The notes under the pieces are model-generated. The model had not been told where the DNA came from, did not search any database, and saw nothing but the letters and a program-made list of their open reading frames with translations. A program made the translations under genes and the position numbers. DNA of 64,000 nt from Flagellimonas amoyensis (GTDB lineage: Bacteria; Bacteroidota; Bacteroidia; Flavobacteriales; Flavobacteriaceae): assembly GCF_003058265.1 (NCBI RefSeq), contig NZ_QBUK01000008.1:1-64000 (forward strand), read 5' to 3'. Positions 18,298 through 27,522 of this stretch are shown here, piece by piece. The stretch's first letter is position 1. The number at the start of each line of letters is the position of its first letter.

Positions 18298-19482
18298 ATG
18301 AAAAAGTTAGTACTCATAATAGCAGCGGTTGCACTTGGAATCCCAAACATCCAAGCAGCAAAGACAGAAAACACGATTGAGACAAATTTTGTCCGTGGAT
18401 ACGGTAACTCATTCATCTTTGTGGAAGATGGGGTAACTTTTTCAGTTTATCCCGATGGTGAGTTCGACTTTTACATGGACAACAGGGTGAATGTGGGAAT
18501 CGGTGCCCAGATCGGTAATGTGGGTATCACCTTCAACTCTGGTTACGACTACAACCCTTTTGTGCAGTATGATGATTATGGAGCAGTGATCCAAGTAGAG
18601 AACATTCCCATATTCTATGATTATTATGGACGTGTTTCCCAAATTGGAAATGTGGACGTTTGGTACAACAACGGTAGGGTCCGAAGAATTGGTGGATTGC
18701 ACATTTATTACAATGGAGGTGTCTTCAGTCACTATACAGGATACATCAACATCTATAACAGACATTATGTGTACATGCCTTACCACAGATACTTTATAAG
18801 ACCTACAATTGGGTTCTGTAATGTGTACACAAGGCCTTACAGGAGATATTACACCCCTGTCCGTTACACCTATTATGCCCCTTACAGAAACAATGTTCGT
18901 AGAAGTTATGCTTCTGTTGGAAAGGTATATCGTAACGATAACCGTTACAGAAGGGATAACATTTACAGAAACGACAACAGGGTCGCCGTACGTGACAACA
19001 ATACGATAAGACGTGCCGATTCTGGTAGAAGCAACAAATCTGTGGCCCAGTACAGTGAAAGAAATGGCAGCCCGGCTGTCCGTTCCAACAATGGTAACAG
19101 CAATGTGAAAAGACAGGCTACATCACAGAAAACTATACAACGCAGCAGCAGTGCTTCAAGGAGCAATGGGAACAACGGCAGGAATGTGAGCCAAAAACAA
19201 GTGGAACGTACTCCCAACACAAGGAGCGTAACACAACGAACAGTCACATCTACCCCAGAACGCAAAACGGTATCGCGATCCACGACCACCTCAAAAAAGC
19301 CTGAAACTAGGAGTTCATCCAGCAGTAGGCCAACGGTGAGCAGGGGAAATGATACCAAGAGGACAACAGTCTCCAGAAGTACTGGTAGTTCCGTAAATAG
19401 AAGCTCTGGCAATTCCGCTAGCAAAAGAAGCAACAGCAGCGCCAGAATATCTTCCTCCAGAAGCTCTAGAGGAAACAATTAA
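18298..19482 (+). CDS. Secreted Tyr/Asn-rich then Arg/Ser/Thr-rich protein, unknown function
   Basis: 394 residues with a clean signal peptide (KLVLIIAAVALGIPNIQA). Residues ~25-165 form an ordered, Tyr-, Gly- and Ile-rich region with loose repeats (IGNVGITFNSGYDYN, IGNVDVWYNNGRVRRIGGLH). About 165-235 is Tyr/Arg/Asn-rich (RPYRRYYTPVRYTYYAPYR, VYRNDNRYRRDN). The remaining ~160 residues are low-complexity Arg/Ser/Thr/Asn, strongly basic and probably disordered. The domain plan fits an exported, surface- or nucleic-acid-binding protein, but I know no named family. It is transcribed alone, between two terminators, with a perfect dyad just upstream. Confidence 0.75.
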   Translation: MKKLVLIIAAVALGIPNIQAAKTENTIETNFVRGYGNSFIFVEDGVTFSVYPDGEFDFYMDNRVNVGIGAQIGNVGITFNSGYDYNPFVQYDDYGAVIQVENIPIFYDYYGRVSQIGNVDVWYNNGRVRRIGGLHIYYNGGVFSHYTGYINIYNRHYVYMPYHRYFIRPTIGFCNVYTRPYRRYYTPVRYTYYAPYRNNVRRSYASVGKVYRNDNRYRRDNIYRNDNRVAVRDNNTIRRADSGRSNKSVAQYSERNGSPAVRSNNGNSNVKRQATSQKTIQRSSSASRSNGNNGRNVSQKQVERTPNTRSVTQRTVTSTPERKTVSRSTTTSKKPETRSSSSSRPTVSRGNDTKRTTVSRSTGSSVNRSSGNSASKRSNSSARISSSRSSRGNN

Positions 19483-19508
19483 AAAAAGTTTTTAGGTTGG
19501 TTAGTTGT

Positions 19509-19550
19509 TTGCCCCGTGGTTGGATTTATCCGCTACGGGGCAATTTTTTT
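19509..19550. terminator. Bidirectional terminator between convergent genes
   Basis: TTGCCCCGT (19509-19517) pairs with ACGGGGCAA (19535-19543) and a run of seven Ts follows. It overlaps the last codons and stop of the flippase gene on the minus strand, so it serves both convergent transcripts. Confidence 0.85.
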
Positions 19551-20993
19551 GAGCCATTTGTTCAACAGGCCAGAAACATCTTCAGAAATTCCGAAGCGGT
19601 ACAAAACGAACACATAGGCTCCCATTATCATACCGGATTTCAGTATAATGTTCAAAATAGGATGAAAGGGAAACTGCAATAAGTAAAACAGTGCCGATAA
19701 TACCACCAATGTGGCCAACACCTTGAGGGTTTCTTGGGTGAAGGGCAAAATGCCAAACTTCATCTTTACAAAAACAAGTTTTACCAGGTTGAAGATAAAA
19801 ATAGAAACAAAACTGGCCAATGCAGCGCCTTCTAGTCCCAAGCGGGGAATCAACAAATAATTGAGGACTACGGTCAATACGGCAAGCCCCACCCCAAATC
19901 CCAAGACCGTCTTGTAATATTGGGAATTGAATAAAATGGAGTTATTGTTCCCCAAAAGAGAATCCAACACCTTGGCCAACCCTATCAAAAACACGATCAC
20001 AAAACCACTTCTATAATTCTCAGGAATCAACAGATAAAGGTCGTTCAGGTTCAGAATGATCAGCACAAACAAAAGGCCCGAAGCGATGAAAAGGGTGAGC
20101 GAACTTCGTTGGTACAGTTTCTTCAGCCCGACCATATCCCCCAAATTCAAGAGTTCTGCCGTCAAGGGATAAGTAATCTGATGCATCGCCCGCGACGGAA
20201 CAATGATCACTGTGGCAATATAGACGGCCACACTATAGTAGGCCACATTCTCGATACTGACGAATTGATTCAGCATCACCTTGTCAATTTCCAATAAGAT
20301 CAGTGCTGCCGACCCACCCAGAATGATCAAAAGCGAGTAGTACAGTATTTCCCTTGTATGCCTTGGAAAATGGAAATCCAACTTGGGATACCGGAGTGTG
20401 AAGGCATATATTTTGATGATAACCGTTCGCAACAGGTGCAGACCGACCAATAGCTTCAAAAAAGTATCCAAGGATATCATCTCAAAATAGAACAGGGCCA
20501 ATAAGATGGACACCCCCACCCTTACAAAGACCTCTTTCATGAAATTCCCGAACACGGACTTCATATGCACCTTGCACCAAGCGTTGAACACTTCAAAATA
20601 GGCCATGGAAAGGCCAACAATAAAGATGTACCACAAATAGTCCTTGACGATAGGGTTCACCTTAGAAATCAGATTGCCCAAAGGATCGTAGCCCAACCAA
20701 ACAACCAATGCCAAAGGAACAATGCCCAATAAAGGGGCAAGGATCATCAGCGTCAAAAAACCATTTTTTTCCTCCTCGGGGCAACGGCTATAGAATTTCA
20801 CCAAAGTGTTGTGCACCCCAAAGGTCATCAAAGGCATTAAAATGGCACCCGAAGCAAGGATGAACGTAACAAGTCCATAAAAGGCATCCGGCAATATTTT
20901 GGTATAGAGAAAAAGCGTATTGATGGCAGCAATAAAAAAGCCGGCATACGTGTACACTACATTCTGAACTGATTGTTTGAGAACAATTCCCAT
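19533..20993 (-). CDS. Wzx-like oligosaccharide flippase (polysaccharide biosynthesis family)
   Basis: 486 residues with about 12-14 predicted membrane helices spread along the whole length (FIAAINTLFLYTKILPD, LLIILGGSAALILLEID, VVLSALFYLLQFPFHPIL). The opening VLKQSVQNVVYTYAGFFI is typical of the MOP-superfamily lipopolysaccharide exporters. Role in the family: flips lipid-linked glycans across the inner membrane. It is the last gene of a four-gene envelope operon; its ATG shares one base with the stop codon of the glycosyltransferase (TAATG), indicating translational coupling. The glycan is unknown. The 3' end overlaps a terminator. Confidence 0.87.
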   Translation of the reverse strand: MGIVLKQSVQNVVYTYAGFFIAAINTLFLYTKILPDAFYGLVTFILASGAILMPLMTFGVHNTLVKFYSRCPEEEKNGFLTLMILAPLLGIVPLALVVWLGYDPLGNLISKVNPIVKDYLWYIFIVGLSMAYFEVFNAWCKVHMKSVFGNFMKEVFVRVGVSILLALFYFEMISLDTFLKLLVGLHLLRTVIIKIYAFTLRYPKLDFHFPRHTREILYYSLLIILGGSAALILLEIDKVMLNQFVSIENVAYYSVAVYIATVIIVPSRAMHQITYPLTAELLNLGDMVGLKKLYQRSSLTLFIASGLLFVLIILNLNDLYLLIPENYRSGFVIVFLIGLAKVLDSLLGNNNSILFNSQYYKTVLGFGVGLAVLTVVLNYLLIPRLGLEGAALASFVSIFIFNLVKLVFVKMKFGILPFTQETLKVLATLVVLSALFYLLQFPFHPILNIILKSGMIMGAYVFVLYRFGISEDVSGLLNKWLKKIAP

Positions 20994-22261
20994 TAGATGA
21001 ATTTTGCCAAGGATTCGGTCAATGCCCTCCGATGGTACTTTTCAATATTCCCGGAGCCGCATTCTAAATTTCCATGCTGATAGCTTATAAAGCCATCCAA
21101 AAGTACATTTTTTAACAAAGCGACATCGGCGTGGGAGCATACCTTACCGGCTTGTGCTTCCAAAACCATGTTGCCCGCCTCCCATCCTTCGGGACCGATG
21201 GCCAAAATGGGACGTTTGGCGTTCAGGTACTCGAAAAGTTTTCCTGGGATGATGCCCTTGGTCTCTTCGGAATCAATTTCCAATAACAAAAGCAATTGGG
21301 ACCGCTGCTGTACTTTCAATACTTCTTCGTGGGACAGATAGCCCATTTGGACCACATAGGCATCCAATCCAAAATCCCTGATGGATTGTAGGACTTCCTC
21401 CCCTACTACCCCTGCCAACTGTATCTTCAAGTGTTTTTGAAATCCCGCGTTTTCTTGGACCAATTCGCTGAGGGCCTGCCATAATCCTAAAGGGTTTCTT
21501 CCCGTCAACAACGATCCGATGTGGGAAATGGTGAACTCCGAATCCAAGCCAACAGGCTGCAACACATCATCAAAACCGTTGGTGATTACCTTGATGGGCT
21601 TGGGCGTAATCGCCTCAAATTCCTTTTGGGTCGTGCGGCTGGTCACTACCACCTTATCCGCCAAAACCAATACTTCTTTTTCCATCCTCAAGTGTTTCTT
21701 GCGCGCAAATGGGGTCAAACGTAATTTGCTGTGATAGCCAATGGAAGTCCATGGATCCCGAAAATCGGCGATCCATTGCAAGTCATATCGCTTCTTCAAC
21801 CCCATTCCTATGAGATGTAGACTATGGGGCGGTCCAGTGGTGATGATGGTTTGTATGCCCTCATCCGCAATGAGTTTTGCCAAAAAGGAAATGGAAGGTT
21901 TTACCCAAAACTTTCGGGCATCGGGGATAAAAAAGTTGCCACGGATCCACAGCAATAGTTTCTCCAAAACCGAAGGATCTTTCTCCCTAATGATCCCCGA
22001 ACTGATGGTCTTGGTCTTTTTCTTGGACAACAGCGATGCAAACCCATAAGGCTCCTTGATGGGTTGTTGGATGACTTTGATGCCTTTGGGGACTTCAGCC
22101 ATCAATTTTTCGTCCACAATGGGATAGTTCGGATTTTTGGGGACATACACAATAGGTTCAAACCCAAATTCCGGAAGATATTTTACAAATTTTAGCCATC
22201 GCTGCACTCCTGGTCCCCCGGCTGGAGGCCAATAGTATGCTATGACCAAAACCTTTCGCAT
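20993..22261 (-). CDS. GT-B fold glycosyltransferase (GT4-like)
   Basis: 422 residues. The N-terminal Rossmann domain opens with VLVIAYYWPPAGGPGVQRWL, typical of GT4-like sugar transferases. It continues with TIITTGPPHSLHLIG and WIADFRDPWTSIGY. The C-terminal nucleotide-sugar domain carries HIGSLLTGRNPLGLWQAL, VQMGYLSHEEVLKVQQ and the donor-site GIIPGKLFEYLNAKRPILA. No membrane span. It should transfer a sugar in the cytosol to a lipid-linked or similar acceptor. Its ATG overlaps the YfhO stop by one base (TGATG), and its own stop overlaps the flippase start by one base. It belongs to a single transcription unit. Confidence 0.88.
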   Translation of the reverse strand: MRKVLVIAYYWPPAGGPGVQRWLKFVKYLPEFGFEPIVYVPKNPNYPIVDEKLMAEVPKGIKVIQQPIKEPYGFASLLSKKKTKTISSGIIREKDPSVLEKLLLWIRGNFFIPDARKFWVKPSISFLAKLIADEGIQTIITTGPPHSLHLIGMGLKKRYDLQWIADFRDPWTSIGYHSKLRLTPFARKKHLRMEKEVLVLADKVVVTSRTTQKEFEAITPKPIKVITNGFDDVLQPVGLDSEFTISHIGSLLTGRNPLGLWQALSELVQENAGFQKHLKIQLAGVVGEEVLQSIRDFGLDAYVVQMGYLSHEEVLKVQQRSQLLLLLEIDSEETKGIIPGKLFEYLNAKRPILAIGPEGWEAGNMVLEAQAGKVCSHADVALLKNVLLDGFISYQHGNLECGSGNIEKYHRRALTESLAKFI

Positions 22262-24696
22262 CAGGAATCCTTGGATTTTTTGGGAACAAATGAATAGCCA
22301 ACACTGCCCACAATAATCAATCCCAATAAAATAGAGGAGATCAAGGCAATTTGGCTGCCCGTTTCCACCACTTCGGGCTGGAACTTGAACTCGATGTTGT
22401 GCGTTCCGGCAGGAATTTTCATCCCGCGCAAGGCATAGTCCACCTTGTAGTGTGGCTGCTCCTCTCCATCAATAAAGGCATACCAACCAGATGGATAATG
22501 CATTTCCGAAAAGACCGCAAAACCATCATTCGGGTTGGAAGAACGGTATTTGATATGATCGGGACGGTAATCCACTACTTCGATTTGGGCCAACGAATCC
22601 ACTTCATATCGAAGTTTGGTCAGCTTTGGATAGGTCTTGGTGTTCACTATGGCCTGTGATCTAGAATTGAAATCCTTCAATTTCCCGATCTCTTCGTCCG
22701 CTGACGAAATAGGAATCAATTGTTCAACAAACCAAGCATTTCCATTGGCATCGTCGTTGATGGCAGGAATACTGTTGCCTTCTTCATCTTGCTGGATGAT
22801 GTATTTTACGTTCAGCATATTCAACACCTGAAGGTTGTTCTGGTACAGATGGTATTCGAACAGATTCTGGAGCGCCCTTGGTTTGGCCGCATGGTAGCCC
22901 CCGATGGAACTGTGGTAATACGAGGTACGCGCGCCATTTAGCCCTTCCTGTGGATCGAACACCCTGAAAATGGAATCGTCCTGCTGGATCATCTGATCTA
23001 TTTGACTGGCCTGAAAAGGTTCGCTCATTTGGCGTTGGCGCACAAAATTGTCCTCGTTCACATAGCGAAGGTCCACGCCCACCAAATCGAGCAAAATCAA
23101 TCCGCCCAATACCAATACAAATACGTTTCTTCCGATCTTTTCCTTGATAAAAAACCAAAGTGTGGCCGCGGCCAGTACCACATAGATCAACGATCTAAGG
23201 GTATCTGAAACATATACGGCCTTTCGGTCGCTTTTGAGGATTTCCAATACGGCATCCCCAAAATATTGACGGTAGCGGTCATCATTGGCCCCAGAAAAAT
23301 CGAAAATGCCCATCAACAAAAAGAGGAACACGACCAATCCAAGGATGATGATAAAACTCCATTTCAAGGCCGCTACTTTTTCCTTTTGGCCCACATTGGC
23401 CCTGAACAGTTCCCTGAGCCCCAAAATTCCCAATGCAGGGAAACAGAGTTCCAAAACCACTTGAATGGAGGATACTGCCCTGAACTTGTTGTAGAGCGGA
23501 AAATAATCGATCATGAAATCCGTGAGCAATGGGAAATTTTTGCCCCAAGAAAGTAAAAGGGACATCAGCGCGCCTGCCAACAACCACCATTTTTTCTTTC
23601 CCTTGACCAAAAATAGCCCAAGAACGAACAAAAACACAATAATCGCCCCAATGTAGGCCGGTGCCGCAGGACCGGAGAATGGATGTGGCCCCCAGTACAG
23701 ATAAAGCCCGGATACTTCCAAGGCCTGGGAGGGTGGCAATCCTTGATCCACAAAATATTGATAGACCTTGGAATCCTTGCCTAAATTCTCTTGACCTGTT
23801 CCCCCGAACAATCTAGGCGCAAAAAGGTCCAATGATTCCGTAACACCATAACTGTATTGGGTGATGTACTCCTTATCCAGACCACTGGTGGCTTCCTTTG
23901 GGCTGCCATCAGGATTAATCGTGAGTTCGGATTTTCCCCTCGTGCTCCAATCTGCATATTCCTTGGTGGCCATGATCCCCGTAGCATTGGTGGCAACACC
24001 CAGTACAACGGCCAGTATCAAGATACCCACAGAGACAAAAAAATGTTTCAACTCTTTCTCCTTGATGGCATAGATGAACTGTACCAATCCCAGAAGCAAC
24101 ACCAAAAGCATGAAGTAATAGGTCATCTGATAGTGGTTGGCGGTAATCTCCAGTGCCATGGCCACAGCCGTCAATATGAATCCCAATAGGTATTTCTTTC
24201 GAAAAACAAGTACAATCCCGCCCAAGACCATGGGAATATACCCGAGGGCATGTGCCTTGGCGTTATGCCCCACTCCAAGAATAATGATGAGATAGGTGGA
24301 AAAACCAAAGGCCAAAGCCCCGATTGCAGCCAATCTAAAATCAACTTTCAAGCAGAGCAACAGGATATAAAAACCAATAAAATACAGAAACAGATAATCC
24401 GCAGGCCTCGGTAGAAAGCGGATGGCTCGGTCCAGTTTTTTTACATAATCGTTCGGGTAATTGGCTCCCAACTGATAAGTGGGCATTCCACCAAACGCAC
24501 TGTTGGTCCAGTAGGACTCATCCCCTGTCAGTTCCTTATAGGCATCACGCTCCTTGGCCATACCCTTGTACTGGGCAATATCCGATTGAAAAATGGCCTT
24601 GCCCTGCAACACTGGATAAAAGTAGAGCAGTGAGGCAAGGACGAACAAACCGATTACACAAATATGGGTGATAATGGCTTTTGGGGAGAGATTCAT
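22261..24696 (-). CDS. YfhO-family multi-spanning membrane protein
   Basis: 811 residues with a dozen or more hydrophobic helices (ICVIGLFVLASLLYFYPVL, YLFLYFIGFYILLLC, SFIIILGLVVFLFLLMG) and a long C-terminal extracytoplasmic part (AVFSEMHYPSGWYAFIDGEE) ending in a further helix. This matches YfhO proteins, GT-C-like relatives implicated in glycosylation of lipid-carried polymers in other phyla. The C-terminal FSEMHYPSGWYA...AGTHNIEFKF block is characteristic. Start: ATG at 24696 (MNLSPKAIITHICVIG) rather than the upstream in-frame TTG. It sits 24 bases behind the DUF4834 stop. Its substrate cannot be told, but the operon partners point to glycan assembly. Confidence 0.88.
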   Translation of the reverse strand: MNLSPKAIITHICVIGLFVLASLLYFYPVLQGKAIFQSDIAQYKGMAKERDAYKELTGDESYWTNSAFGGMPTYQLGANYPNDYVKKLDRAIRFLPRPADYLFLYFIGFYILLLCLKVDFRLAAIGALAFGFSTYLIIILGVGHNAKAHALGYIPMVLGGIVLVFRKKYLLGFILTAVAMALEITANHYQMTYYFMLLVLLLGLVQFIYAIKEKELKHFFVSVGILILAVVLGVATNATGIMATKEYADWSTRGKSELTINPDGSPKEATSGLDKEYITQYSYGVTESLDLFAPRLFGGTGQENLGKDSKVYQYFVDQGLPPSQALEVSGLYLYWGPHPFSGPAAPAYIGAIIVFLFVLGLFLVKGKKKWWLLAGALMSLLLSWGKNFPLLTDFMIDYFPLYNKFRAVSSIQVVLELCFPALGILGLRELFRANVGQKEKVAALKWSFIIILGLVVFLFLLMGIFDFSGANDDRYRQYFGDAVLEILKSDRKAVYVSDTLRSLIYVVLAAATLWFFIKEKIGRNVFVLVLGGLILLDLVGVDLRYVNEDNFVRQRQMSEPFQASQIDQMIQQDDSIFRVFDPQEGLNGARTSYYHSSIGGYHAAKPRALQNLFEYHLYQNNLQVLNMLNVKYIIQQDEEGNSIPAINDDANGNAWFVEQLIPISSADEEIGKLKDFNSRSQAIVNTKTYPKLTKLRYEVDSLAQIEVVDYRPDHIKYRSSNPNDGFAVFSEMHYPSGWYAFIDGEEQPHYKVDYALRGMKIPAGTHNIEFKFQPEVVETGSQIALISSILLGLIIVGSVGYSFVPKKSKDS

Positions 24697-24720
24697 GGAT
24701 AGGTTTTGAAAAGACAAATA

Positions 24721-24981
24721 TTAGTCAATTTCTTCAAAATCTATGTATTCTCCAACTTTTTTTGAAGGGTTGGATCTTCGGAACGGCTTTTTGACGATGG
24801 TGGTATCCCCTTCATTTGTTCTATCCCCACCAAAATCCTGAGCACCTCCAAACTGCTGCCCAAACCGTTCACTGGTCTTCTTGATGGCATAATTGAGCAA
24901 TTTGGGAGCCAACCATTTTAGGAGCAATTTCAACCCAAAATATACTAATATGATGATTAAAATCGTTTGTAGTAAAACCAT
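24721..24981 (-). CDS. DUF4834 small membrane protein
   Basis: 86 residues. One N-terminal hydrophobic segment (LLQTILIIILVYFGLKLLL) is followed by a short polar tail with FGQQFGGAQDFGGD and a terminal GEYIDFEEID. I recognise this as the DUF4834 type found in Flavobacteriia upstream of YfhO genes. It is the first gene of the operon and presumably a membrane accessory, function unknown. Confidence 0.8.
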   Translation of the reverse strand: MVLLQTILIIILVYFGLKLLLKWLAPKLLNYAIKKTSERFGQQFGGAQDFGGDRTNEGDTTIVKKPFRRSNPSKKVGEYIDFEEID

Positions 24982-25000
24982 ATAGCTCTCGTTATTGTAA

Positions 25001-25008
25001 CAAAATTA
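25001..25008 (-). promoter_or_regulatory. -7 promoter box of the DUF4834-YfhO-GT-flippase operon
   Basis: Reads TAATTTTG on the minus strand, 19 bases before the DUF4834 ATG. The operon would then run to the terminator at 19,509-19,550. Confidence 0.5.
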
Positions 25009-25066
25009 CACTGTTGGTCTACTAAACCCCGGAAACGTATCTTAAAATAGTATTAAAATCAGTTAT

Positions 25067-26050
25067 ATGGATTTTTCCATTGCCAAAAGGTCAATTTTCT
25101 TTTTTGCTTTACTTCCAACGCTTCTCAGCGCGCAGTACACGGATGTCATCAATTCCAATAGGCCGGGAAGGGCCGTGAGTGCCTATGCCGTGGGCAAAGG
25201 TGTGGTGCAGGCAGAAGTTGGGCTTTTTTATGAGCAGCAGGACAATGTGGACCTGAACTCCGATTCCAACATTTTCGGTACGGATTACGCACTTCGGTAC
25301 GGTCTGCTGTTTGAGCAACTCGAAATCAATTTGGAAGGGTCTTTCATGAGCCAGAACATTACCTATCCTGATTTTGGGATTGAAGGGAACCTGACCAATT
25401 TTTCAAGAAACCGTTTGGGGCTGAAATACTTGGTGTATGACCCTTATAAGAATCCGGAACGCAACAAACCCAACCTCTACAGTTGGAGGGCCAATAATGT
25501 GTTCCAATGGAAAAACCTGATTCCTGCCGTTTCGCTGTACGGTGGGGCCAACTTCCTGTTTGGTGACAATCCCTTTTATCCGGGAGACCCCAGCCTTTCG
25601 TACCGAGGAGGCGTGAATACCCAAAGTAGGCTGTCCCCTAGGGTTGTGCTGATTTCCAACATCGCCTATGACCGGATTGGGACTGACTTTCCCGAATGGC
25701 GCTATGCCCTTTCGGTGTCCCATGCCTTTCGTGATCCCAGATGGAGTATTTTTGTGGAGGGCCAGGGCATTTCGGGCGACCGCTATTCCGATATCATCCT
25801 CAGAACCGGTGTGGCCCGCCTCATCAATTCTGACTTTCAGGCCGATTTTCATCTTGGATCTGGTTTCAAGAATTCGCCCTCACGCATTTTTGCCGTTCTG
25901 GGCTTTTCCTACCGTCTGGACTTCCACAAAGATCAGGTGAAAGCCATAGACGAACAACGTGCCGGGCAAAACGGCAGCATCAAAAAGAACGCCAACAAAC
26001 GAAAGTCAAAAAAGGACAAGAACAAGGAAAAAGATGACATCGATTTCTAA
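25067..26050 (+). CDS. Outer-membrane beta-barrel protein, Phenol_MetA_deg/transporter-like
   Basis: 327 residues. Signal peptide (SIFFFALLPTLLSAQ) followed by INSNRPGRAVSAYAVGKGV, a typical start for the meta-pathway/Phenol_MetA_deg-like outer-membrane family. Alternating strands (ALRYGLLFEQLEINLEGSF, YALSVSHAF, VLGFSYRLDF) indicate a barrel. The last ~40 residues are a Lys/Asp-rich tail (KKNANKRKSKKDKNKEKDD) that should extend into the periplasm. It stands divergently from the DUF4834 operon. The ligand is unknown. Confidence 0.8.
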   Translation: MDFSIAKRSIFFFALLPTLLSAQYTDVINSNRPGRAVSAYAVGKGVVQAEVGLFYEQQDNVDLNSDSNIFGTDYALRYGLLFEQLEINLEGSFMSQNITYPDFGIEGNLTNFSRNRLGLKYLVYDPYKNPERNKPNLYSWRANNVFQWKNLIPAVSLYGGANFLFGDNPFYPGDPSLSYRGGVNTQSRLSPRVVLISNIAYDRIGTDFPEWRYALSVSHAFRDPRWSIFVEGQGISGDRYSDIILRTGVARLINSDFQADFHLGSGFKNSPSRIFAVLGFSYRLDFHKDQVKAIDEQRAGQNGSIKKNANKRKSKKDKNKEKDDIDF

Positions 26051-26130
26051 TTTTTCATTGAATTATTTTCAGTGATTTAAAACATCGTCTCCTACTTAAA
26101 TATAGCAACATCAAACCAGTTGATGGAGTT

Positions 26131-26190
26131 ATGGATTATTGAGTTATTAAAAACGTCCATCTAAATAACGGAGTAACTCAATAACAGTTA
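26131..26190. repeat. Dispersed repeat with 10-bp stem
   Basis: TTATTGAGTT (26136-26145) and AACTCAATAA (26175-26184) form a perfect 10-bp inverted repeat with a 29-base loop. The same GGTTATTGAGTTATT wording appears near 10,420 and, more loosely, at 1330 and 1530. It is in the 243-bp gap before the GNAT gene. Confidence 0.6.
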
Positions 26191-26293
26191 TCCGTTGTAT
26201 TGCTTTTCAAAACCCAAGATTTTTCAATACATCGCGGTTTCGTTTTTTACTATTACCAATATTCCCTATTATTGGCCTTGCAAAAATTGATGT

Positions 26294-27412
26294 ATGGTCA
26301 CTATAAAACAGGTCCAGTCCAAAGCCGACCTCAAGCAGTTTGTCAAATTTCCATTTTCCCTATATAAAGGATCGCCTTATTGGGTCCCTCCCATCATCAA
26401 AGATGAAATGGCTTCTTTTGACAAGGATACCAACCCTGTCTTTAAAAATGCCGAGGCTTCCTTTTTCTTGGCCTATAAGGACAACAAAATAGTCGGGCGC
26501 ATCGCGGCCATCATCAATTGGTTGGAAGTGAACGACCAAAACCTCAGGAAAATGCGCTTTGGTTGGTTCGATTTTGTGGATGACCTTGAAGTTTCCAAGG
26601 CATTGTTGGACAAGGTGAAGGAAATTGGCCAACAACATCAATTGGAATATATGGAAGGGCCTGTGGGCTTCTCCAATTTGGACAAAGTTGGGGTGCTCAT
26701 TGAAGGTTTTGATCATATCGGGACCATGATCACGTGGTACAACCATGCATACTACCAATCGCACTACGAATATCATGGTTTTGTGAAGGAAAAAGAATAT
26801 CTGGAAAACAAGTTCTTGGCCGCAAAAGCCGATCCACAGCTGTTCTACAAGGCCAATCTACTGGTAAAAAAGCGCTACGGCCTGAAGGAAATGAATTTTG
26901 AGAAGAGCGCGGACATCATGCCTTGGGTGGACAAAATGTTCGACCTGTTCAATGAAACCTACTCCAAACTATCTTCCTTTGTACGTATCACCGACATCCA
27001 AAAAGAATATTTCAAGAAAAAATACATCAGTTTCATCAATCCGGAGTACATCAAATTTGTGGTGGATTCCGAGGATAATCTGGTAGCTTTTGCCATTGTG
27101 ATGCCTTCATTTTCCAAAGCATTGCAAAAGGCGAACGGCAAACTGTTCCCCACGGGTATCTTTCATTTGTTGAACGCCAGGAAAAACAGCAAGGATGTGA
27201 TTTTTTACCTGATCGGCATCCATCCCGATTATCAGAACAAAGGGGTCACGGCCATTATCTTTAATGAATTCTACCATACCTTCAAGAAAAGGGGCATCGT
27301 GAACTGTATCCGAACGCCTGAACTGGAGGACAATCTGGCCATACGACAGATGTGGAAGCATTTTGATCCCGTGACTCACAAGCGCAGGCGAACCTATCGG
27401 AAAGACCTCTAA
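26294..27412 (+). CDS. GNAT-like acyltransferase-fold protein
   Basis: 372 residues, two GNAT-like halves. The N-terminal half has FPFSLYKGSPYWVPPIIKDE, SFFLAYKDNKIVGRIAAIIN, and VGFSNLDKVGVLIEGFD. The C-terminal half has FVVDSEDNLVAFAIVMPSF, IGIHPDYQNKGVTAIIFNE (the acyl-CoA/acyl-ACP pyrophosphate-binding region), and RTPELEDNLAIRQMWKHFD. Length and double-domain plan match the DUF/GNAT family that often neighbours alpha-oxoamine synthases in Bacteroidota. It lies convergent to the probable cysteate-acyltransferase gene (110-base gap). The activity is unproven; an N-acyltransferase acting on capnine or a sphingoid-type base is my inference. Confidence 0.8.
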   Translation: MVTIKQVQSKADLKQFVKFPFSLYKGSPYWVPPIIKDEMASFDKDTNPVFKNAEASFFLAYKDNKIVGRIAAIINWLEVNDQNLRKMRFGWFDFVDDLEVSKALLDKVKEIGQQHQLEYMEGPVGFSNLDKVGVLIEGFDHIGTMITWYNHAYYQSHYEYHGFVKEKEYLENKFLAAKADPQLFYKANLLVKKRYGLKEMNFEKSADIMPWVDKMFDLFNETYSKLSSFVRITDIQKEYFKKKYISFINPEYIKFVVDSEDNLVAFAIVMPSFSKALQKANGKLFPTGIFHLLNARKNSKDVIFYLIGIHPDYQNKGVTAIIFNEFYHTFKKRGIVNCIRTPELEDNLAIRQMWKHFDPVTHKRRRTYRKDL

Positions 27413-27522
27413 CCATTGGAAAAAAGGGCTAATTACCTTTTGAGTAAGTGACCGCTGTACATCAACACCGTCCTAAAAAATGGCGTGATCCAAAAAAGGA
27501 TAAGAACTAGAAGAAAACCCTA

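Noticed and set aside
18963..19478. 171-codon Leu/Glu-rich minus-strand frame
   Set aside because: Reverse reading of the Arg/Ser-rich low-complexity tail of the secreted protein; composition is the mirror of that region.
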